Source: Diphasiastrum complanatum
Taxonomy: Eukaryota; Streptophyta; Lycopodiopsida; Lycopodiales; Lycopodiaceae
Direction of reading: 5' to 3'
Assembly (NCBI GenBank): GCA_029204225.1
Contig: CM055100.1
Location: 54,157,539-54,221,538 of the forward strand
Length of the DNA stretch: 64,000 bases
The translations under genes were made by a program, and so were the position numbers. Below the pieces are notes generated by a model. The model searched no databases and was not told where the DNA came from. It saw nothing but the letters and a program-made list of their open reading frames with translations. Of this stretch, positions 26,701-39,200 are shown piece by piece. How positions within the stretch are numbered: the first letter of the stretch is position 1; the number at the start of each line of letters is the position of its first letter.

Positions 26701-29181
26701 TGTATGTCTAATATGCATATTAAGAGACTTGAAAAGTTTGATGGTGTGGCATGCATATTCATTAGTATGTGTGTTCAAAATCGCCATAACAAAGCTCATT
26801 GTTGAATGCAACTAAGGTGCAATGCACGATGGTCTCTCATTTTGATCCCACTCGAGAAACTCTAGTCTAGTAGCCATCCGAGTTAGTTCATGTCACACAA
26901 GCAGCAAGTGCTTCAAGGCTATTAGATGAAATGCAAAAAATGTGGTTCTAGGCTTCTTTAATTCCATATGGCTATATGTGAGAACATGGCCCTTGTGCGA
27001 CTCTTCCTCGTCATGAACATATAGCGATACAACAATGGTGGTGGTCATAGACTCCTATTTCATGCATAAGCGGATCTACGCAGTGGGTAGGGTGCATGGC
27101 ATCCAACTGATGGTTGGGAATTTTGTGATCATCATACCTCCCATTGCCCTGTAGTTGGTGGCATTGTTAGTAGTCGCATGCAGTACATTGGTAGCGCCAT
27201 CCCAACACAACCGCGTGCATGTGTTCACATCTAAAATCTACAATATGAGCCCTACCATGGTGATACATCTATTGAGTGGAGAAACGTAGTGTCCCTGCAA
27301 TAAGAGACCTGTGGGATGTTAACAATGGGCCTCCTACAAATGTCTGTCCACCCCGTCCAATGCCAACCATAATGGGGCACGCATATTCTACCCATGCACC
27401 TCTCAATACTTGGAGCAATTACTATTCCTATCAACCGTTGCCCCTTTGTTGCATCTATCTCCAGGTTAGGTAAGCTGAGTGGGGTTAGCTATTCAATATG
27501 TTTGAACTTAATCTAACCGTAGATAAGAGGTGGTTCAACCATAACTTGAGCTGGAGCTCAATTTTGTGACAATCAATGGACGTCATAAGTAGAGCTAACT
27601 AAACTTAACTACCAATTGGTAGCCAAGGTTGTGAATCTATATACTGGAGCGTACCATCATTCTTGGTTGGGATAGGACAATGAACTCAAGACATCATCTA
27701 GTCTTGTGACAAAGATCTTTGTTAGTGGAGTGGTTATGGTAGTATTGGGTGCCAAGGGGTTGATCTCGCATGCTATGTAGAATCCCATAGCTTGAGGGCA
27801 TGGATGGGATTGTGCTCTACAGTTCTGGATTTCAATGAACTTTCTCAAGCTGGATCGAGAATCTCTGCTTACTACCAGTTTCTGAGCGGCTAAATGACCA
27901 GACCCAGCAGTATTTAGGTTGCAAATAGCCCATTACTGGCATACGCTTTGTTGATTTTACTAGCTTTTTCCAAAAGAAATCAATGTTTTGATTGTAGCAC
28001 TTTTTCCCCACATCTATAGAACATGCTGGAAACTAGATTAGATGTAGATTTTTCTGTTTTACAAAAGATCGATTTGCTGCCTTGTAGAGGTGATTTTTGG
28101 GTTTGAAACATAACTATTAAGCCTCAGACCTTTGAACGTCCCAACAGTCGCCATGTATACATACATATAATATAGATATTAAAATGCAACCACCATGTTT
28201 TGTGAATTGTTTGGACCCTTATTATTTTAGTGCTAACAAAATATTCGTTTTCAGGCTTTAGTTGAGTTGTTAGAGGAAGAGGATGTCAAAATACCTGCAT
28301 GGATTTCTTTCAACTCAAAAGATGGTGTAAATGCCGTAAGCGGTGATCCTTTTGTGGAATGCATTTCTCTAGTTGACAAATCTGAAAAGGTTGTTGCAGT
28401 TGGCATCAATTGCACCCCCCCCCGATTTGTGGATGGCCTAATAATCCTTGCACGAAAGGTATCATTTTTGCATCCCTGATTTCTAATGTGGTTATCCTTC
28501 ATAGAGTTAGGCTTTACTTTGTGTGAATCATAAAGCTAGTTCAAGAGAACAGTTTTTGTTGTTATTGAAATGTTGATTTTTGTCACCTTTGTGCTCTTTT
28601 GCTATCCTTTTGGATTTAAGAGGCAGTATAAAAGGGGGGGGGTAAAGATTAGATGTGTACATTTTACGAATGAATTTGAAATCATTGGGAAGTAAAAAGG
28701 CCTATATATTGTTAAAAAATGTTTTTGGATTTCATCATTATTCTCATAGGAACGCAAGTCCCCTTTCCCCGATCCTTTTCTTATTGCATCCCTCCCATTT
28801 GATAAGGCAGAGTCAGATTTTTCACAGGTAGCAATCTAGTCAACCCTTCCAACAAGCAATCAAGCATGCTGGTTGAGGATGGTCGTCATAGATTTAGCCA
28901 TTAGTACCGTAGTTAGTCGTGACGTGACTAGAGGCTAGCCTAGCCACCAACTATTGACCACTATGTAGTATGCATACTAGGTAGTGGGGTGATCTGTTAT
29001 TTATCCACTTCACCGTGTCAAAAGGATCGGAAGGTTCAAAGGCATGAAGAGTCAGTCAGGGGCATGATCAATTTAGTGACGATTGTGAGACCTAGGCACT
29101 AGAATGGTAAGTAAAGAACATAAACATTGATGTATGGCGAGAGAAGTTTCGTTCTCAACATTGGCTAGTGCGTGTGGAGCT

Positions 29182-29242
<61 letters not shown>

Positions 29243-32200
29243 TACTAATGCCTTCCATGCCAAAAGGCATATAAGACGAAAAACTACATGTCAAGTGTGT
29301 GGTAAAGTACATGTCTTTAAAATAGTAAAGAAAATACATACAAATTACAAATTGAAGTACGAAAAATTTATCCATCTACATAGTAGAGAGTATCATTGTC
29401 TGACTTTGAATTTGTCCATGATTTCCTTCTAGAGAAGAAGGATGTGATCTGGAGTTGTTTATCTGAGTGACTTCTAATCTGGTTGACATAAATTCTGTCT
29501 GTGCATCGATGGGGCCTAGACAATGAGGTGGTGAGGTTGTTGGCCTATGACTCTAGCAGGCTATCATGTGGAAAATGACGAAGAAGTGAGGCAAGAGCCC
29601 AGTACAACAAATAGACACCATATCAATGACAAGTCCATGCATGATGATTAACGTACTGAAAACTTCCATATCATCACAGTCAATGGTCCGTATGCGTATC
29701 TGATCGACAACATTGTGGAGATTAACCTGGCATGAGGGGATCTGGGCGTTGAAATCACCAATGAGAAGAACATGTTTTTGGTTCACGTATCTGACAATGT
29801 CTGTGGAAAGATCAACATAACCCGAGCCAATAGCCTCGACAAAGGAAAAAGACTCTTGGGGAAAGTAGCAAGCTGCAATGAAGGGATCTCTATCCAATCC
29901 AATTCCATGTCTTGAAAGGTAAACCCATATGTATCATGCATGTGCATCATTGTTGATGAACTCAAATGGTCTAATGCAATGACTCTCTATATAAGCATGC
30001 GACCCCACCAGAACCTCTGCCAGTCATGGATCTCATTTCAGTCTTGTGTACTGAATCCCAGTTGTATCCCAGGATCATATGAAGTCCTCTCTCCATGAAA
30101 ATAAGCAAGTCTCTCCTTGTAATGAAGCTAAGAAGGTTTGCAGTAGTAGATGACGAGTGTATGCTATACAATTCCACACCCCAATCCTGAACTGGTGTGG
30201 ACAGGGCCCTGGGATGCTCTCATGCTTGAGGGCCCCAATTCCCTATGCGCAGGAGCCGCTAGGTGCGTCATCAAGGTATCAAACTTGGGCAGTCATATAG
30301 ATCACTCGTTGGCCTGCAATCTTCGTTTCCTACAAAGCTTTACGACATTCCTCAACTTGAATATAAGTCAAATCATCATCTATAAGGATTTGTCCCTTTT
30401 AGCTTGGCTCGTTGACGCAATGCATTCCTTTGTTTTTCAAGAGACTCAAAGCGAAGGACAAGTTGGTGTGTAGGAAGGAGGGGGCTGAGATCAAATGCAA
30501 TAGAGGTAGCGAGGCGATGGGAATTTTTTTTCCAAAAGAGGGGACGTGTCATGCCACAATTGGTCTGACCCCGGATCTACATCATGTAAGGAGTTCAGTA
30601 GGCCTATCTCAACCCGTAAATTATGGTTATGAGGGGTTGGGGCTGTCATGGTACTAAATCAAAATTTATGGTTCAGATGCCTAAAACCCATGATGGTGGA
30701 TTTATATGGAACTACCAGTGACTCGTAAGTAAGGCTGCTAATGTGTTCAAGATCACTCCTAGTTCGGTAGAGCCCTAGCCTTGGAGGGCATAAGTATACC
30801 CATAGTCATGCTTTGGAGGACTTGGTTTGTGAGTTGTAGCTACATGCTGATGGTGTGATATCTCTCCTATCTTTTGAGTCTTTCTGGAGCATTAGTCAAA
30901 CCAAAAGGTAAGACTAGGAAATCGTAATGGCCAAACCGTGTTCTGAACTGGTTTTGGATACATGATCCAGACGTATCTGTGTCTGATGATATCTTGTTTG
31001 AGGATCAATTTTCCTGAAGAATTTCACTCCACTTAACCGATGTATGAGATTATCCATTGCAGGTAGCAGGTATTTATTTTTATTGGTAACCTGTTTTAGG
31101 CCCTTGTAATGTGGAACCCCTCCCTCTTTATGATTCTTAAGTAGAATAGGTGCTCCCCAGGGCGATTTACTTGGCCCAATGTGCCTCATCCTAAGATATT
31201 CCTCAAGTTGCCTACCTGCTCCCCCTCCTCCTTCTGACTAAACCTATATGGTTGTCGGAAAATGGGGTGGCTACCGAGCATTAATTCTATCTTATGGTTT
31301 GTTCACCAAGCGGGTGATCAACCATGTGGAATCGTGGATGTTGCTTAGGAAAAACATCAATGAATTGATTTGTTGCTCTTGAAAGGAATTTTTGGTGTTA
31401 CAATTATGAAACACATACACATCAGAGTCACAATGTAATCGAGATTTTAAAACAAGATGAAACAATTCAAGTTATGAATCATTGAAGTTGATCTTATGGC
31501 TCCAACGTCTTAGCTATCTGCCTGTTTCCTTGTATTTGCAGTGCTTGTAAATTGTTCCTATTTAGCTGCCAGATCTGAAGACCATTAAATTCTAGAGTTC
31601 TTGTAGCTGACTGTGTGGGTCTGTGATTCTTTGTTTTGTGTGTACAAACATGTTTCAAGTGGATGAAGTTGTCCCAATGCAACTAGGGAGCTGCCTTTTT
31701 TGTTTCTCGGTTGATTCTCAATAAACATCTCTGCATTTTTTTGTCCACCCAGAAACTTGTTATTGAGCAGAATGACGTGGGAAAAACCATCATGATTTTG
31801 AAAGCTGGGAACATTTTATTTTGCGGAAACATCCAGAATGGCTCTACCTCAACCATTTCTAGTTTATGGGCTTTGAGCTAAACATATATTTTTTTCTGTT
31901 TTATAGTCTTTATCGAGAGATTCATGGCTTTTCTTGTTAACAAACTTGATCCATAACCGTGTTTGAAGACACTAAGGGCAAAGGCAATATGTGAGAGGCT
32001 ACTTGCTCTGTTCTAAGAAGACATGAACTTGTTTAAGAGGATACCTTATTAGAAATGTTTCTCCCTCATATTTACTCGTGAATATTTATGTAATTCGTAT
32101 CTTTCTTTCTCAGTAAGGCAAATCTTGTTTCTTTTGCAACATCCTGGTGGAATTTGATAACTTTCAATGAAATGAAGTGTGATAGTTATAAAGGGAATTC

Positions 32201-34179
32201 TATTGAGCAGAATGATGTGGGAAAAACCATCATGATTTCCAAGTTGATAATAATGAGTTTTTCATTGGAGTGTCGCATTGTGGCCAGCCTTCATCATTGC
32301 TAGGACAATTGTAATGTTCAGATGCCATTAGTTGAATGTTCATCAAGTAACCTAGATTTTAATGTGATAGTAAATCTCCTAGAAATTCGAAATCATGACA
32401 TATCATGACTCACAAGATACATTGGAAACGGGTGCTCTGCTCTCAATTGTGCAGATTACAACAAAACCAATACTCGTCTATCCCAATAGCGGGGAATCTT
32501 ATGATCCCATTTTGAAGGAGTGGCTGGTATGTTTGTAAATTAGACACTTGGCTGCTGTTATTGTCATTATTGTTATCACGATTGTGAATTCCATTGTAGG
32601 AGCATTGTTGTTAGCTTGTTCATTGTAAGATATATCATCAAAAAATAGATGAGAGCTAGTTGACTAGTTGACCCTATCGCTCTCTCTAAATCGAGTGCTG
32701 CAATCTGCATTTGGGCCATTCTATGTATTATGCACTACTCAATCAAAGCAGATTCTAGCATTTGAAAGATAGTTGACAAAGAATTTGGTAAAAGGTTCAA
32801 CTTGGAGTTCTCCAATAAGTGGCGGGTTGATGAGAACTTCCTTCCCTTTAATAGAGTTGTGGAAGTTCAGTCCAATCAGCCTGACAAATGAGGACCTACA
32901 AGAGAAAACCAAAAAAAATGCAATTTTGTGATGTTACAAAACCGTTGACTTCAGTATTTAACTGAGTAAATGAACCAGATCAATTCACATGTTTTGGACA
33001 GTTAGGTTCTTGTGTATTAAATAGGAGCCTTAAGTCTCATGTTAGTCATGGTTTTTAATGAAGTGTTTCTTCTGATATAGTAAATGGGTGCATGCAGTGG
33101 AAACCGAAAGTGAGATTTATACAACCATGTGAAGTTTTGACTGTTGGAATTTTTGTACTTTCAAGTCAGGGCCCCAGGGTTCAATGTCATAATTTGTAGT
33201 GTAGGTTGAAAAAACATTTCTCCAGACAGATGGATACAATGCTAGGTGGATTTATAACTAGCATATCTAGTGTAGTTAATAATTTCTATGAAGGTTTACT
33301 TCCTTCCAAAGTTCATCATTCCTAAAAGAAAAATCAAGAAAATGCAGACTTTCATTTTCAAGGCTTTGTTTCAAAATATAAAGACGTTGCAATAATTGAA
33401 GCTTGAAAGCTGAAAGAATTTGCTAATTTTAAGTTTTGCCTTTAGATACATAATTCCTGTAACATTATTATCAGTGCAACTTAGAACATGGTTGCAAAGA
33501 TCAAAGTGATCCTAGATAAAGAGATGCCATATCAGTTGCATCATTAAAGAACATCTTTTTGAGATACTATATATGACCTCTGTGGTTGGCATGTCTTGAA
33601 GTTTTTAGATTCTTAATATTTATTTTTTGAATCGTTTTGGTTGCATCCAATCTACATAACTGTCTGGAGTTTTCCATTTTCCACTAAAAGTTTCAAATCT
33701 GTCCCTTTCAAGGATATTGTAATAGATCGAGTGTGAAAGGTTAGAGCCTCTCAATTTTTCCACATAAAAAGTGTTGGGGTTCTAAGAAGAAAGCCAATTT
33801 TCAGTTCCGAATGCTGGTTTGAGCCACGTTTGTTTGAATTCTGAACATTGGAAAAGTGCTTAATCAACTGTTGAAATGAATCTTTTTTTGTGTCCTTCAA
33901 ATCAGGGAGATCTTTGAGAATGTATTACTATAGCAAGTTCGTTTTTTAAAATAAATGTAATACTGAAATCTTATTTTGATTGCCATGTATTTTCTGAGTA
34001 TGACCTTAATTTTGTCAATGCATGCACAGCCATCAACTGGTGTTTCAGATGTGGACTATGTATCGTATGTGGAGACATGGAAGGCTACTGGTGCTGCAGT
34101 TGTTGGAGGATGCTGTCGTACTACTCCATGCACTATCAGAGCAATAAAAACAGCTTTAAATAAAATTTCATGTGCCTGA
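3451..34179 (+). CDS. HMT: Homocysteine S-methyltransferase, 7 exons, 30.7 kb
   Basis: The enzyme transfers a methyl group from S-methylmethionine (or S-adenosylmethionine) to homocysteine, giving methionine. It belongs to the plant S-methylmethionine cycle and is probably cytosolic. Exons 3451-3627, 5228-5284, 20409-20632, 20949-21078, 28255-28458, 32455-32526 and 34030-34179 join to 1014 nt, 337 residues plus TGA, close to the 325-350 of plant homologues. Residues 26-34 are the N-terminal DGGLATQLE motif. The zinc site is Cys249 (GINC) and Cys316-Cys317 (GGCCRTT). [15 protein letters not shown] and [24 protein letters not shown] match conserved barrel segments. The ATG at 3451 is the first in frame. 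No stops or frameshifts occur across exons, so it is probably functional in spite of retrotransposon-packed introns. The isoform (HMT1, 2 or 3 type) cannot be assigned. The first donor is a GC. Confidence 0.93.
3628..5227 (+). other. HMT intron 1, 1600 bp, GC-AG
   Basis: Runs from GCATGC to GAAGTAG. No transposon coding sequence is recognised. The composition is AT-rich, and the short open frames inside look like chance. Confidence 0.7.
5228..5284 (+). CDS. HMT: HMT exon 2 (57 bp microexon-like)
   Basis: Codes the 19 residues [19 protein letters not shown], a highly conserved segment after the first strand-helix unit. It is flanked by AG and GTTAGT, and both ends are in phase 0. Confidence 0.92.
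5990..7360 (-). pseudogene. Reverse-strand copia relic in HMT intron 2
   Basis: Read on the minus strand from about 7360 down, a protease motif ([11 protein letters not shown]) appears near 7200-7230. It is followed by a cysteine-containing pre-integrase segment ([10 protein letters not shown], near 6720) and integrase (DYSRKMW near 6580, RSNKGGEY near 6470, [10 protein letters not shown] near 6320). The frame then jumps to the very end of RNase H ([10 protein letters not shown] and ADIFT, near 6060-6150). Reverse transcriptase is deleted. Stops and frameshifts are frequent. The relic lies antisense to the host gene. Confidence 0.85.
7361..8351. other. Intron 2 segment without recognised genes
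   Basis: Between the copia relic and the gypsy LTR there is no recognisable coding sequence. A short duplicated phrase (GGGAAAGAATCG) occurs near 7368 and 7387. The 8100-8350 stretch resembles LTR DNA in texture, but no partner copy was found. Confidence 0.35.
8352..8788 (+). repeat. Gypsy 5' LTR
   Basis: 437 bp, ending TTGTAACA next to TTGGGTATCAGAGC, a primer-binding site resembling the initiator tRNA-Met complement with one extra G. Bases 8400-8770 recur at 13280-13620 in the 3' LTR. Confidence 0.75.
8573..10071 (+). repeat. Threefold tandem amplification of LTR end, PBS and leader
   Basis: The 3' part of the LTR (from AGAGAGATGTATGC), the PBS-like GGGTATCAGAGC and following leader are repeated. 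Units start near 8573, 8935 and 9505. Units 2 and 3 are about 570 bp and almost identical. Unit 1 lacks about 210 bp (the part at 9199-9408 in unit 2). All units end with the same tail, from AAAGCACATATAATGGTAG to GTGTATTAACAACC, and the last runs into a C homopolymer. Confidence 0.9.
10072..10099 (+). repeat. Poly-C run of 28
   Basis: An uninterrupted run of 28 C follows the last leader repeat unit. Its exact length is prone to sequencing and assembly error. Confidence 0.9.
10165..10335 (+). other. G-run/C-run hairpin cluster in gypsy leader
   Basis: G-rich and C-rich complementary runs alternate. GGGGGGGAG at 10165-10173 faces CTCCCCCCCC at 10184-10193, and GGGGGAGGG near 10244-10252 faces CCCCTCCCC near 10261-10269. 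GGGGAGGGGAGGGGG near 10293-10307 faces C-runs at 10324-10334. These can form stable hairpins, and the third is close to a G-quadruplex pattern. Confidence 0.7.
10896..11637 (+). pseudogene. Gypsy gag
   Basis: Begins at ATG 10896 ([17 protein letters not shown]) with a predicted coiled coil ([20 protein letters not shown]). A retrotransposon Gag core follows: [18 protein letters not shown] and a late LPEEYQLEV segment at about 11330-11530. A stop at about 11187 and frame changes interrupt it. No zinc knuckle is seen. Confidence 0.75.
11700..12309 (+). pseudogene. Gypsy protease and reverse transcriptase
   Basis: A protease segment ([17 protein letters not shown]) lies near 11745-11795, with the usual DSGST changed to DDGST. 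Reverse transcriptase runs from about 11818: [16 protein letters not shown], then a frame break near 11950, then [11 protein letters not shown] and [17 protein letters not shown]. The catalytic YxDD is changed to FLND, so a catalytic aspartate is missing. The enzyme is also cut short at 12309. Confidence 0.85.
12361..13207 (+). pseudogene. Gypsy RNase H start, integrase C-terminus and chromodomain
   Basis: RNase H entry motif [18 protein letters not shown] occurs near 12535-12590. The frame then moves straight to the integrase C-terminus ([13 protein letters not shown], then [18 protein letters not shown] and [10 protein letters not shown], 12720-12995). A chromodomain-like tail follows (DTRRHQLRN, then [15 protein letters not shown]) near 13080-13200. 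The zinc-binding and DDE parts of integrase are absent, so a deletion of over 1 kb separates RNase H and the C-terminus. Confidence 0.85.
13233..13632 (+). repeat. Gypsy 3' LTR, 3'-truncated
   Basis: Starts with TGTTATGTACC after a polypurine tract and matches the 5' LTR up to GGAGATCTAA at about 13626. It then diverges instead of ending in TTGTAACA. The two LTRs differ by many substitutions and small indels, which indicates an old insertion. Confidence 0.8.
13761..14340 (+). repeat. LTR-like sequence, possible solo LTR
   Basis: TGTTAGGGACCC opens a segment that shares phrases with the gypsy LTRs (CATTTTATCTACCTAGGAG, CCAGGATGTATGCTAG) but is otherwise different. It contains AATAAAG near 14261, a plausible polyadenylation signal. 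It could be a solo LTR of a related chromovirus family. Its 3' end is a guess. Confidence 0.35.
14369..14549 (+). pseudogene. Copia RNase H fragment
   Basis: The frame encodes [19 protein letters not shown] followed by [16 protein letters not shown], the copia RNase H segment that normally precedes the CDNQSAI motif. Only about 60 residues remain, and the sequence changes abruptly at about 14550, where the direct repeat begins. Confidence 0.8.
14550..15033. repeat. Direct repeat copy A (about 485 bp)
   Basis: Shares almost its whole length with 17521-18012. Examples are CAAATTAGGCAAAGTAAGGAA, GGTCTGAATCTAGAGCATGA and CTCAAGAAAGCTCTCCAAGA. Likely one LTR of a reverse-strand element. The terminal bases are not resolved. 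Confidence 0.8.
15361..15580 (-). repeat. Tandem 105-110 bp repeat containing a tRNA-Met primer site
   Basis: CACTTGGCTCTGATACCATG at about 15362-15381 recurs with one change (CTAATACC) at about 15472-15491. The following GACAATGGAAAGCGGCAACA block is also doubled. On the minus strand these read as LTR end, then TGGTATCAGAGC. It looks like a duplicated LTR-PBS junction of a minus-strand element. Confidence 0.75.
16091..16665 (+). pseudogene. Broken acidic Asp/Glu/Tyr/Gln-rich ORF
   Basis: From ATG 16091 ([14 protein letters not shown]) to TAA 16663-16665, one strongly acidic reading persists. It has several in-frame stops, mostly TAG, and one frame change near 16340. Motifs such as [38 protein letters not shown] and [18 protein letters not shown] recur. 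Composition is dominated by D, E, Q and Y with almost no basic residues. I do not recognise the family. It may be the acidic spacer of a retrotransposon Gag-like protein. It lies between the direct repeats at 14550 and 17521. Confidence 0.45.
17502..17513 (-). promoter_or_regulatory. Degenerate minus-strand primer-binding site
   Basis: GCTTTCATACCA matches the minus-strand image of the tRNA-Met site (GCTCTGATACCA) at 9 of 12 positions. It lies immediately inside direct repeat copy B, where the PBS of a minus-strand LTR element would be. Confidence 0.4.
17521..18012. repeat. Direct repeat copy B (about 490 bp)
   Basis: Second copy of the 14550-15033 repeat, in the same orientation. With the PBS-like site at its left edge it would be the 5' LTR of a minus-strand element of about 3.5 kb. 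The copies show clear substitutions and small indels. Confidence 0.8.
18157..19652 (-). pseudogene. Reverse-strand copia gag-protease-integrase
   Basis: On the minus strand, a Gag tail rich in lysine carries a zinc knuckle ([15 protein letters not shown], near 19450-19490) in which the second Cys is Tyr. Protease [11 protein letters not shown] is near 19260-19290 (usual DSGA changed to DSRA). The GAG-pre-integrase region follows with a frame break at 18840-18915. Integrase (18157-18816) has [18 protein letters not shown] and [15 protein letters not shown], but the first catalytic aspartate region is partly deleted (LELCGPM instead of HTDLCGPM). Reverse transcriptase is absent. It sits antisense in HMT intron 2, just beyond repeat copy B. 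Confidence 0.88.
19653..20408. other. End of HMT intron 2, no gene seen
   Basis: AT-rich intron DNA without recognisable coding sequence, ending in a pyrimidine-poor tract and ATGAGCAG before exon 3. Confidence 0.5.
20409..20632 (+). CDS. HMT: HMT exon 3
   Basis: Codes [17 protein letters not shown] through [15 protein letters not shown]. It has 224 nt and ends in phase 2 at TACAG before GTATAG. The AG joins T of exon 4 to give Ser, matching the SEYSG motif of plant homologues. Confidence 0.93.
20674..20709 (+). repeat. (CT)n microsatellite in intron 3
   Basis: About 18 CT units, 40 bp downstream of the exon 3 donor. Confidence 0.9.
20949..21078 (+). CDS. HMT: HMT exon 4
   Basis: 130 nt coding [20 protein letters not shown] through [10 protein letters not shown] after completing the shared Ser codon. 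Acceptor TTCACAG, donor AAGGTCTTT. Confidence 0.93.
22190..22430 (+). repeat. Short direct duplication
   Basis: A roughly 70-90 bp block (GCAGTACATTT.TGTAGGTTGCCA) at about 22190-22258 recurs at about 22364-22430, next to the 5' break of the copia copy in intron 4. Confidence 0.6.
22489..25604 (+). pseudogene. Copia protease-integrase-RT-RNase H in HMT intron 4
   Basis: Order on the plus strand: protease [15 protein letters not shown] (about 22627), pre-integrase [15 protein letters not shown] (about 23005), and integrase (HSDICGPM near 23200, [12 protein letters not shown] near 23260, later NGVAERR-like and [15 protein letters not shown] regions). Reverse transcriptase follows ([13 protein letters not shown] near 24240, [11 protein letters not shown] near 24380, [12 protein letters not shown] near 24495, catalytic YVDD at 24639-24650). 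RNase H has [14 protein letters not shown] near 25135 and [13 protein letters not shown] near 25358. Stops and frameshifts occur throughout, including a stop after GPM at 23221. gag and the 5' LTR are missing. It lies in the sense orientation of the host gene. Confidence 0.92.
25603..25611 (+). promoter_or_regulatory. Polypurine tract
   Basis: AAGGGGGAG directly precedes the TGTTGG start of the 3' LTR, as expected for plus-strand priming of a copia element. Confidence 0.85.
25612..26470 (+). repeat. Copia 3' LTR
   Basis: Starts TGTTGGATTTTAATGCTCAG after the polypurine tract. It aligns in blocks with the LTR at 56252-56756 (GTAATGAGCATCTTGAAA; ATTAATCA-AG-GTGCAATTTTT), so both are one family. 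The 3' end is estimated only, somewhere between about 26340 and 26480. Confidence 0.75.
26471..28254. other. Rest of HMT intron 4, no gene seen
   Basis: No recognisable coding or RNA gene. Ends with TTCGTTTTCAG before exon 5. Confidence 0.5.
28255..28458 (+). CDS. HMT: HMT exon 5
   Basis: 204 nt, 68 codons, [19 protein letters not shown] through LIILARK. Contains the first zinc ligand Cys249 in VGINCTPP. Acceptor TTTTCAG and donor AAGGTATCA, phase 0 on both sides. A run of nine C in the CTPP codons is a spot where sequencing error would shift the frame, but the frame here is intact. Confidence 0.93.
29185..29239 (+). repeat. (GA)n microsatellite
   Basis: About 27 GA units in HMT intron 5. 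Confidence 0.9.
29553..30180 (-). pseudogene. LINE-type endonuclease fragment
   Basis: On the minus strand, [14 protein letters not shown] (about 29971-30015) is followed by a frame change. [13 protein letters not shown] and [18 protein letters not shown] then lead to [12 protein letters not shown] (about 29740-29780). These are in the order of the apurinic-type endonuclease domain of plant LINEs, where GDFNA is a catalytic motif. Several stops or frame changes are present. The LINE's reverse transcriptase is not seen, so this is an internal fragment in HMT intron 5. Confidence 0.75.
30870..31320 (-). pseudogene. Gypsy reverse transcriptase fragment
   Basis: Minus-strand frame reads [16 protein letters not shown], then [19 protein letters not shown], then [18 protein letters not shown]. 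After a frame change it gives [17 protein letters not shown] near 30895-30950. This is the N-terminal and fingers part of Ty3/gypsy reverse transcriptase. The palm YxDD motif is not present, so the copy is cut short. Confidence 0.85.
31321..32454. other. End of HMT intron 5, no gene seen
   Basis: AT-rich. A phrase GAGCAGAATGA-GTGGGAAAAACCATCATGATTT occurs twice (about 31765 and 32204), a short dispersed duplication. Ends AATTGTGCAG before exon 6. Confidence 0.5.
32455..32526 (+). CDS. HMT: HMT exon 6
   Basis: 72 nt, [18 protein letters not shown] through KEWL, the conserved YPNSGE segment. Acceptor TTGTGCAG, donor CTGGTATGT, phase 0 on both sides. Confidence 0.92.
34030..34179 (+). CDS. HMT: HMT exon 7 (terminal)
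   Basis: Begins [17 protein letters not shown] and contains GGCCRTTP, the paired zinc cysteines 316 and 317. Ends with ISCA and TGA at 34177-34179. The acceptor is CATGCACAG. Confidence 0.93.
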   Translation, partial: PSTGVSDVDYVSYVETWKATGAAVVGGCCRTTPCTIRAIKTALNKISCA

Positions 34180-38129
<3,950 letters not shown>

Positions 38130-38809
38130 ATGTAGTAGTTGCACACATAGCAAAGTAAGATCATTGCACTTCAGCGCAGATACTCTTGTGAGTTCAATAA
38201 GGCACCTCAATGCTTGATTGTCAAATATACAATATTGAAGAAAAACATACTTTTCATTCAAGAATCAATGATATGATGTACACCTTCAAGTAGCTTCAAT
38301 ATAAAGACTCATTGAATGCATATACTTGTGTGATGTCATTGTTTTGTACATTGGGGTGATTGTCGATTGCATGTTTTTTCTAAATCGAAACCATTTAATT
38401 CCAATGATGGCAAATATTAGATTGAGAAATGAATGTTGTCGTAGATGTCTAATTTATTTGCATTTCTCATGGATGTCAGAGACACCTATGTATGATATAT
38501 GACAAAATTCAAAGTAATGATATTGAACTGATTGATTACTTGCCTCCAATAGGTTGCCACCTATTGATGCCATGATGAGGAAGTAAAACCTTGTGATATG
38601 ACTTTTCAAAATATAATTTGTGACTCTCAAGAAACTAGATTTGAACACATTCAACAATCTAGAAGGATCTACACAAGATCTAGACCACAAATTTTGAATT
38701 ATATCTCTTTTCAACCTAGTCAATTGGAAACTAAGCTTTGATTTGATCACTAAGACAAAAGCACTCTATCAAATCCCAAAAAATCACATCCAAACATCCC
38801 TATTGAAAT

Positions 38810-39200
38810 CAACACCAATGACTCTTTCTTTTGAGAGTTGGAATGGATTTGAAAAGATTTGACACCTAGATTTTCATTTTCTCTTGACTAGTTCACTCAA
38901 CTTTTGAGATTCTTGAACAAAGTATGGGTTTTGTTTCAAATACTTGATAATCAAACTTAATAGCTTCTTTTGAACTCACTCTTAACCCAAATAATCTCAC
39001 TCTTGAGATTTGGATTGAATTTGATTTGATTTGACAACATTATACCATAAATTCTCACAAGAAAAAGGATCTACACTAGATCACATAAACTTGACATGTA
39101 TACTTGATTCAAACACACAAAGATCAGTCCAAAAATCCCTCTTGACCCAAAGAATCTCACTCTTGAAATTTGGAATGGACATGAAATGGTTTGATAACAA
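38810..39200 (+). repeat. Degenerate tandem repeats, 150-170 bp period
   Basis: The phrase TCTCACTCTTGAGATTTGGA-TGAATTTGA, followed by GATTTGACA, recurs in altered form near 38816, 38987 and 39137. The lines between also share words (ATCCCT-TTGA, CAAACACACAAAGATC). The copies are strongly diverged. Confidence 0.5.
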
